DNA of 64,000 bases, from the NCBI GenBank assembly GCA_016748015.1, contig JAAOMT010000386.1, forward strand, positions 1 to 64,000. The letters run 5' to 3'. Below, one piece after another: positions 56,401 through 64,000 of this stretch; position 1 is the first letter of the stretch, and every line of letters begins with the position of its first letter. A model generated the notes under the pieces. That model saw only the letters and a program-made list of their open reading frames with translations, was not told the origin of the DNA and ran no database searches. The position numbers and the translations under genes are program-made. This DNA comes from Geosiphon pyriformis. Its lineage: Eukaryota > Glomeromycota > Glomeromycetes > Archaeosporales > Geosiphonaceae.

Positions 56401-58099
56401 TTTTAGCAGGTGTGGTTCGTGTTTTTTCTGGGTGTGATTTATCTCTGGGTGGCTCTCTGGACAGTGCTTTTTATCTTCAGAGTAGTACTTCTATGTCTCT
56501 AGTTCTCAGTGAGGTGGTTTTCTACAAATGTGTCTCTTCCCTCAAGCATTATGATATTGCTTTTATGGAACAGCTTTGTGACCAGAATGGCATTGTTTTT
56601 GATTGAAAAACTTTCAAGTATTGGAAAAGATTAGACCTCTGTGGTTCGATTCCCTTCTGGTTTGATCTCTCTGTTTATTTTCTTAGTGGTATTGCTTTTT
56701 CTTTTTCTGGTTGTGCTTCTCATGAGAGTGTTTGTGGCTCTTCTGACATCCATCAGTTTTTTGGTTTTGGTGTTATTTGTAATGATCTGTTGAATGTTGG
56801 TGCTGCCTGCCTCTCTGTGTACATGGATGGATCTCTAAGTGACTTGGGTACTGTTAGCATGTTGGTTGGTGCTGCGGTTTTCTTTGAGGACATTAATTCG
56901 GGTCTGGGTGTGGGGTTTCTGGTTTGGTTTCTTCTACTTTAGTGGAGCTGCAGGCTATTGCTTTGGCTCTTAAGTGTGTTCCTTCTTTTTGTTCAGTTGA
57001 CTTGTTTTCAGACAGCCAAGTAGCATTAGATGCTTGCAGGTCAGAGTCTTTATTGGTTGGTCCTGATTACAAGAATTGTTGTTAAATTGAGTGTTGTCAC
57101 ATTGCCAATATCATTCGTCGCAAAAATTTGGATGTTAATTAGATTAAGGTTAAAGACCATTCAGACATTTCAGGCAATGAGCATGCTGATGCACTTGCTA
57201 AGAATGCTGTTATTTCTGTCTGGCACTTGTCCTATTTGGTCAGTGAGAGGTTTTTGAAGGCTGGTGTTGGTAAAGTATCTGATAATTCTAGGCATTTTGT
57301 TCATGACATATTCAGGTCAATCCATCGCATGCATTGGGAGATTAGTTCTGGTTCTTAGGTTGTTCCAGGTTGTTTGCATAATAATATTGACTGGTTGAGG
57401 TCTTCTCTGGTTTGGCATCCAGACTCCTACTTGGCTTTGGGCTTTACTAGTGTGCAAACTACTGGTTTTTGAACATACTTTATAAAGGCTCTTCATTGTT
57501 GGCTTCCTGTTACTGTGCAGAAGTATTTATATAATAGGTGTTATCCCAGTGTGATGTGTTTGTTTTGTGGTGATGTTGAGGTCTTAGACCATGTTTTTTC
57601 TTGTCTGTTTGATGCTGCTGGTCGTGCTCAGTTGCTAAATGCTCATGCAATGGATTGGGAAGTGCATTCTGGTTTGGTTCAGTCTTTTTCATGTGTCTTA
57701 TGGTTGTTGTCTTCTTGTGTTGCTAATGTTGCAGTTGGTGCTGCTCTGTGCAAGAGCTTTGTTTTTGGTGATTGGTATTATGAATTGGTTTCAGTTTTTG
57801 GGGATTCCAAGATTGCAACATTGGTCATTGTGGATTCTGTGCATGCATTTTGTCTCTCTTTTCAGGATAATATTTGGCTGATTCATGCTAAATGCTGGGC
57901 TTTCATGAAGAAGAATGAGCTAATCCCACATGATGGCTCTATTCCGGCTTTGGTTTCTGGTTCTTCTATATTGTTTTCTCCTGGTGTGGTTAGATTATTG
58001 GATATTGCTAAGGCTTTTGGTGTTGGTTTCAGGTTTTGCAAGTCTTGTTTGTTTTTTTCTGGTATTGGTAACAAAGTCTCTGTTCATATAGATGCTTAG
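53409..58099 (+). pseudogene. LINE-D ORF2: endonuclease, RT, RNase H, zinc motif
   Basis: The start ATG at 53409 overlaps the ORF1 TGA as ATGA. AP endonuclease: CNVRGMNN, TETKL (Glu), VILDSNFNENG (Asp), MIDYVL, and NHK where SDH is usual. RT: DGKAAGFSGIINE, MHKAYDSVDW (first Asp), DGLDQGEVFLPLFW and GAFVDDTIW (FVDD intact). RNase H from about 56815: YMDGS, VELQAIALAL, FSDSQVAL, GNEHADALAK. A C-terminal CLFCGDVEVLDHVFSC motif (57557-57602) precedes a helical tail. Damage: stops at 54813, about 54855, 55362, 55848 and 56604, one G lost near 56915, then four more stops. All stops fit Trp, Gln or Arg codons. Confidence 0.93.
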
Positions 58100-58231
58100 T
58101 GTTATTCTGATTGGCCTGAGTGGCTAGTCATATGTAGAAAAAGCATGATTCATTTCTAGTTTAGATCATTTGAATAATGTATAGTACTAGTTTGCATTTA
58201 GACTTCACTTATTAAAGGAAAAAAAAAAAAA
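58100..58231 (+). other. LINE-D 3' UTR and poly-A tail
   Basis: About 118 bases of untranslated sequence are followed by 13 A (58219-58231), then the second copy of the 11-bp duplication. Confidence 0.75.
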
Positions 58232-58240
58232 TAAGTAATA
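58230..58240. repeat. Right 11-bp target duplication of LINE-D
   Basis: AATAAGTAATA matches 41217-41227; its first A bases merge with the poly-A tail. Confidence 0.8.
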
Positions 58241-60674
58241 TTATGTCTTATTTTTATATCTAAATTTTATAATGCTTATTAATTTTTAATTATTATTTTA
58301 TTATACCAAAAAAGTTTTTTATATATTTTATATATTAATTAAATAAAATATATTTAATAAATTTATTTATTTTATATTATTTATATAGTAATTATGTTTA
58401 AAGTAATTTATTTGTTATTATATAGTATATTTTAATTTTAAATTATATATATTATTTAGTATTATATTATAAAATTGCAAAGTTTTTACATAAATAAAGC
58501 AAAAGTTTTCAAACAATATAGTATTATTAGTCTTAATAAAATTGTTTTAATACTCTGTTAAACATTAACTTTATATCTTTAAGATAAAATTAGATTTAAA
58601 ATTTGTTTTTAAAAAATTCCAATGTCAATTAATTCTTATTATATTTTAAATTATAAATAATTTGTGTATATATATTAAAAATATTAGCAATTTATACCAA
58701 TTATAATTTTTATAAGACTTGAAATATTTAATATTTTGTTTTATTTTTTTACTTTAAAGTTAAATATTTATTTTAGTATTTATAAAATTGAAATTATTCA
58801 TTATAATATCAAAAAAATCGTATATTTGACTAAAATTTATTGATCATTTAGAAAAAAAATGCAATATATTAAAAACATTTATTTTATGTTTTTATGCAAA
58901 ATGCTTTCCATGCTTTTTTGTTTATGTTATAATAAAAAGTTTTTTAATATATAGTTTTGTTTACTCTTAATACAAACAATGTTTTTTATTTAAGGAGTCT
59001 TGTACAAATTTTTCTTTGGCCAATATAATTGATAATTTTTTTTTATATATGAATCTTAAGACCTAAATTTAAAATTTCTAAAATAATTAATAATTGAAAA
59101 AGCAATAAAAAATTTAAAAAAGTCTTAAACATATTTAATTTTTATGCAATTTAGCCAAAAAAATTAGTCTTAAACATCTTATTTAAAATTTCTTAAAGTT
59201 AGAAAAAACTTTTAAATAATTATTTGATTGAAAAACACGAATTTTAATTTATTAATATTAGATTTTTTTCTTCTTAAAAAACTTGTTTGGTTTCTATACT
59301 TTTACTTTTTACTTTTATTATGTTTTTATTATTATTTTTTTTATGTTTTTATTTATAAAATTCATTCAAAATAATGTACTTGATTATATTTAGTCCTTAA
59401 ATAATTTGTTGATTTCTTAAAAATGTTTAACAAAAAATAGTTGTTTAATTATTTTCCTAATTAGAAACCAATAAAAATTAATTATATTTCTATTTGATTA
59501 AAAATACACTATTAAGAATATTATTTTTGGAAATAATCGTTTATTGTCTTATTATTACTTGTTTTGTTGCTATTTTCAAAACCCAACTTGGAAAAAAGTT
59601 TTAATTAAAATAGTAAAATATTTTATTTCTGATCTAATTTAAAAAAAGATATATTATTAACATCTATAATTTTCTTATTTATATATACCAGAAATTTTAA
59701 TTATTAATAGTTTTTACCACCCATTAATTATTCAAAGAGGCTTAAATATATTTATAAAATAGCAGCATTCTAAATACAAGATTAGTTATTCTTGTATTGA
59801 TAAAAATTGAATATAATAATCACTTTGGAATATTACAACAAATCTATGAGACTGAATATTTGCATATGAAATTTATGATAATAATGTATAGTGTTTTTGA
59901 GATAGACAATATTTTGTGTTTAGATTTTGAACATAAGATTTATTATTAATATATGAAAAATAGTTTTAAAAATTACATGTTTACTTTTTTTGGTTTCATT
60001 ATATCATGTTTTATATTAAAAAAAAATAACTGCTTTAGGCTTATTTGACTTTTAGTATTTATTTAGGCTTTTAAAATATAACTTTATTTTAAAAATTGAT
60101 AAGAAAATACTTTACAGTTATTTATGTTTATACTTAAAATAGAGGTAAACTTCTTTTAAAATAGATATAAAAAGAAACTATATGTTATAGACCATAACAT
60201 ATTTTTAAACATAATTAAAGAATTGATTTCTTCTCTGCTCCAAGTTTAATAATATTATTAAAGTGGCTATTAATTTAATCAGAACTTAAATTTATTAATT
60301 GTATATATGTTATATATTAATTTATTATTGTTAATTAATCAATCTCTAAAGTAATAATTAACCAAGAAAGTTTGTCAAATATTAAATTTAATAAATTAAA
60401 AGGCATATCTCTTATAGAAAATTCAAGTTTTGAGATTAATTGGCTTGTGTTCTTTTAGAATTAAAACTTTTTTTATGGTTGGATTAATTTAAGTTACAAA
60501 TTATTAAGAACAGTTATAATGGTTTTTTGAAATTTTTCTGTATTATTATGACAAAATAAATTATATTGACAACTTTTTTCAATCATTTTACAATTATATT
60601 AAGATATATATGTTTGATTATAAAGCACTTTTCATTAATTATATCAAATTACACATAAATAAGATGTGTATTAT

Positions 60675-60986
60675 TTAAAGATTTTTTTTCTGAAATAATT
60701 TTCCAAAAAATGATTGCAAAATTTTATATATTTTTATTCTTAGTATGTGAGCTTTTTTGCAAATTTTAGATATAAAATATTTAAATATGCTATATATTTT
60801 GCCAAACTGTGAAATATAATCAACAGGATAACAAAATTCAAGATTGAAAATAACAACTTTTAAAAAAGAGTGGTTTCGAAACAAGAATACTTCTAGAATG
60901 TAAATCTCTATGTACTGCTCATGTTCTAAAGAAAGCCAAGCATAATATAGTCTATTGAACATTTTGAATTTTGAATTTTTAACCAA
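60675..60986 (-). CDS. Hypothetical ORF, 103 codons, doubtful
   Basis: It is open from an ATG at 60986. The protein is rich in Phe, Ile, Lys and Tyr (MVKNSKFKMFNRLYYAW) with less extreme composition than most frames around it. No motif or neighbour supports a function. It could be a decayed gene fragment or chance. Confidence 0.15.
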   Translation of the reverse strand: MVKNSKFKMFNRLYYAWLSLEHEQYIEIYILEVFLFRNHSFLKVVIFNLEFCYPVDYISQFGKIYSIFKYFISKICKKAHILRIKIYKILQSFFGKLFQKKNL

Positions 60987-62290
60987 ATAAATAAGTTTTT
61001 AGGATTTTTTCTAATGCATTCAAGATATTTTTTTACCAAGTTAACAACTTTTGATTATTTGCTAAGTAGAAAAATGCCCAAATTATCAACAATATATCAA
61101 GCAAGTCGAGGAGTGAAGTTGTATTTTCAATTAATGTAGTTGAAAACATGATTTTCAAAAAATTACAGATGGATTATCAAACTATGAAGGTTTATATGGA
61201 TAAAAAAAAATATTTAACGATTTCATTTTGTTAAAAATTTCAACTCATAATTTTGTTAATCACATTTCTGAAAAAGCTAACTTTCAAGAAATCTGAAACA
61301 CTAAAAAATAGACATTAGTTCATTTTATTACTTCATTTATATTGTTTATACTGGCAGAGATCATCTGAAGCTCAAAAGTTAACTATGCTTATTGTTATTA
61401 ATTGTATTAGTTCTATTTTTAATTGACACTTTGATTGCTTCTTTTAATATTAGTAATAGTTTTAATACCAAGTTTTATATAATTTCCATAACAGAAAGTT
61501 TATCTTGGATTTTAGTGAATTGATAAAATATATTATTTTTTATTCAATAACTGCTTTGTAATAAAAAATTTTATCATTATATAAACATTAATATTAATTC
61601 CAGAATAATTATAGATTATATAGAATTTTCGAAGTTTCAAGGGTTTTTTGCCTCAATTTGTAAATGAATATCTACTAAATAACATAAATATAGAAATCAA
61701 AACCCAAAATTCGAACTATTTGGTGAATACTCAGAATTACATTATTTTAGGCTTGCGAAAATGCAACTCGAAATACATTCTGATAATCTATCCTTTATTT
61801 ATTTAAATTTGATTCCATAATTTCTATTCTACTTAGTTCTACCATAGTTAATATTATTTAAATTTTAGCAGTACCTATAAAACTATTGGAGGTTAATTTG
61901 ATTTGAGAATAATAAGACTGTTAAGAAAGAATAAACATCTTAAGTTAATTAAATTCTTCAATATATAATTTAAAATCTTAAAATGATAAAATTTTTAAAA
62001 TTATAAAAAAAAGCAAAGCTCTTTCGAATTTTCGAAACAATATTTCAAAATATACATTTAAATTTAAAAATTATGATAAAGTAAGTTTAATAAAATATTA
62101 TTATAAAATAGTTGTGATTTATGTAATATTTTTTGTTAAACACATTTATGTAATTGTTAATATAGATGGTATAGATAGAAAAGTAAATATATAAAGTCTT
62201 TAAGCTCTACTTTATGTTCCAAATAATGAATTTATTACCTGTCTTGATTATTTCTATTAACGCATCTTGTAATTTTTGCACCTGCACCTT

Positions 62291-62467
62291 CTATTCATTC
62301 TTGTCTACTTTGCTTTTACTTCCAGCTCTTCTTTCGCCTCTGGTCACATTTTCCTCTTCTCTCAGCTCCTTCTTCAACTCTTTTAATCTACCTGCCTTAT
62401 CACTCTTCATAAACTTTTCTATGCAGTTGTCACACTCATATTCAGCTTTCTTCAATGCTTGTTTCAT
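62291..62467 (-). pseudogene. Charged coiled-coil gene fragment
   Basis: The reverse strand from ATG 62467 gives 58 codons (MKQALKKAEYECDNCIEKF), Lys/Glu-rich and likely coiled coil, in a patch with more G+C than the flanks. It ends at a TAG and the same frame continues (KVQVQKLQDALIEI) to about 62214. A TAG lies just upstream of the ATG. It is probably a broken exon of an unknown gene. The forward frame 62214-62480 is its shadow. Confidence 0.35.
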
Positions 62468-64000
62468 ATTTTTTATCTAGTACCAGATAAAGATGATCCT
62501 CGATAATAATTTTGTGATGGATGTACAATATTAAGAAATATTTGCCAATTTAAAGCATTTTTTATTAACTTTTTTAATTGCTGGGGAAATTTATTAAAAG
62601 ATTATTCATTTATTTATTTATTTTGTTTGAATCCTTTAGAATCATGACAACGAGTAAACAAACATTCAAGTAAAAAGGTTTATTTGTTTATTTTCTATTA
62701 GAAGGCTGCTAACTAAAATACATAATGGTTTTTGCTGATTTTAAGCCACATTAATTGGACTTTATATCTGCATCAAAAATGGAACCTTGAATTTTATTGA
62801 AAAGTAATTTTTTTGAGACACCTAAAGATCAATTAATTAATTCATTCCAGTTGAAAGAGAACCTTATCAGGCCAAGAGTTTTTATGACTTCACATTCTTT
62901 TTAAAAAATAAATGATTCACTCCCATTAGCATTCATTCAAATACAGGTTTTTTATATGACGCTTTCAGGATTCAAGTTAAACGTGAATAAAAATGAATAA
63001 ATTTTCAACATTTAATTTCTAATAAATTGTATATCATATAATACTTTTTATAACGTAGGCAAATCTTTAGGAAGAATATAATAGAAATTACTATAATTGC
63101 AACAATATTAAGAGCTATATTTTTATAGTAAAAAAATCCAAAGGTATATATCTTTGCTGATATTTATTATTTATAGTTTTAAATAAATTGAATATTTAAT
63201 AACTTTTTTCATTTAATGTAATAGTTTTACATTTGTTTTTTTACATTGATTCTGAATTGATATCATAGTTAATATCACATTAACCACTTTTCATGAGTTA
63301 AATTTGATTCAAGAAATTTATAATCTAAAATGCAAAAATGAGATTAAAGCAAAAAATATAATGCTACTAAAAGTTTGATAAGTATTTTCAATTTAATTTC
63401 TTTTAAATAATCCGAATTCCGATTAGGGTTAATAAAAAAAACAAAGTTTTACAATTTTTTAAATATTTAAGAAGAAAATGATCGAATTTTTAATAAAAAT
63501 CTGTATTATTAAAGAGTTACTACTTTAAACCTGCAATTATATTTTGTTTGAAAACTTTTACTCTTTCCGAATCTCTCAAAGCTTCTATATTCAAATTATT
63601 TTTTATATTATCGCACAGTAAATATTAAAAACACCATCCAAAAGTTTATATTTTTAATTAGCGAGGAAATACAAATATTTAAAAGTTATATTTTTAATGT
63701 TATTCTGCTAAAGAGCGTTTTATTGTATTAGCCTGTGATAAAAACATCAACTTCAAAAATCACTTTTCGTTAAACAACTTATAATTTTTTGATGTTTAAA
63801 ATAGGAAATGTTATTCTTTTAACTTTATTGTGGGGCTTAAAAAGTAGGCAATAGAATATATTCCCCAGTGAAAAATTTTTAAATAGGTAACAGAGTCTTC
63901 AGATTATGTATGATCAAATTAAATAAAAGCAAATTTATCTTTTTACAATTTGAAAAACTTCATACTCCTCCAAAGAAAATTCACTCTTTGATTTTCTGAT

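Larger units (their letters stand above)
41228..58231 (+). mobile_element. LINE-D: full-length LINE with target duplication, split by Gypsy-3
   Basis: It has a 5' UTR, ORF1, ORF2 and a 13-A tail (58219-58231), flanked by an 11-bp direct repeat. Without the nested Gypsy-3 (10,098 bp plus TTGT) it is about 6.9 kb. The domains (AP endonuclease, RT, RNase H, C-terminal CCHC-like motif) suggest the I/Tad group of LINEs. It is richer in G+C and much better preserved than LINE-A and LINE-B, which are relatives. Confidence 0.9.
58241..64000. other. AT-rich region, almost empty
   Basis: No recognisable element or gene series. Two weak coding candidates are listed separately (60675-60986 and 62291-62467). 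The rest is low-complexity A+T. Confidence 0.6.

Noticed and set aside
63420-63432. TTAGGG telomere-like word
   Set aside because: A single copy, with no repeat array around it.

Overview
This is a strongly AT-rich eukaryotic window made almost entirely of decayed, nested transposable elements. I see no convincing host gene, tRNA, rRNA or CRISPR array. The mix is Ty3/Gypsy LTR elements with a dUTPase-like domain in pol, LINEs with an apurinic endonuclease, reverse transcriptase and RNase H, and a Tc1 transposon, all in an AT-rich matrix. This suggests a TE-rich filamentous fungus. From remembered resemblance of the LINE proteins I would guess an arbuscular mycorrhizal fungus (Glomeromycotina), but that is inference.

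Layout. 88-7645 (+) is Gypsy-1: a 5' LTR plus gag-PR-Cys-rich-dUTPase-RT-RNaseH, cut off inside integrase. 7646-13395 (-) is LINE-A, holding a Tc1 element (9431-10784). 14429-16740 (-) is an ORF1-only retroposon with a (TAAAA)n tail. 16741-19600 is AT-rich and contains an inverted repeat. 19605-19945 (+) is a LINE ORF1 fragment. 19985-35925 (-) is LINE-B, split by the complete Gypsy-2 (23586-33497, two LTRs, 4-bp target duplication GCAT). 35927-40572 (-) is Gypsy-4, a badly decayed Gypsy body. 41228-58231 (+) is LINE-D, complete, with an 11-bp target duplication and a poly-A tail. Its ORF1 is split by the complete Gypsy-3 (41903-52000, -, target duplication TTGT). 58241-64000 is AT-rich and nearly empty.

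How the parts work. Gypsy-1, -2 and -4 are one family; Gypsy-3 is a second, related family. Both encode one long gag-pol frame in the order gag (CCHC knuckle), aspartic protease, an unfamiliar cysteine-rich module, dUTPase-like domain, RT, RNase H, integrase. Gypsy-2 and Gypsy-3 also carry a small third ORF before the polypurine tract. The LTRs have phased or tandem motif arrays just upstream of a TATA box. The LINEs encode ORF1 (nucleic-acid binding, CCHC) and ORF2 (endonuclease-RT-RNase H-zinc motif), joined by an ATGA stop/start overlap.

All copies are dead. Damage is mostly nonsense codons of the Trp, Gln and Arg type, and catalytic Asp or Glu changed to Asn or Lys, as expected from G:C to A:T transitions; frameshifts are few. 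The best candidates for something undescribed are the cysteine-rich module beside the dUTPase, a stop codon at the same pol site in all four Gypsy copies, the exactly 20-bp-phased U3 array, and the ORF1-only retroposon.
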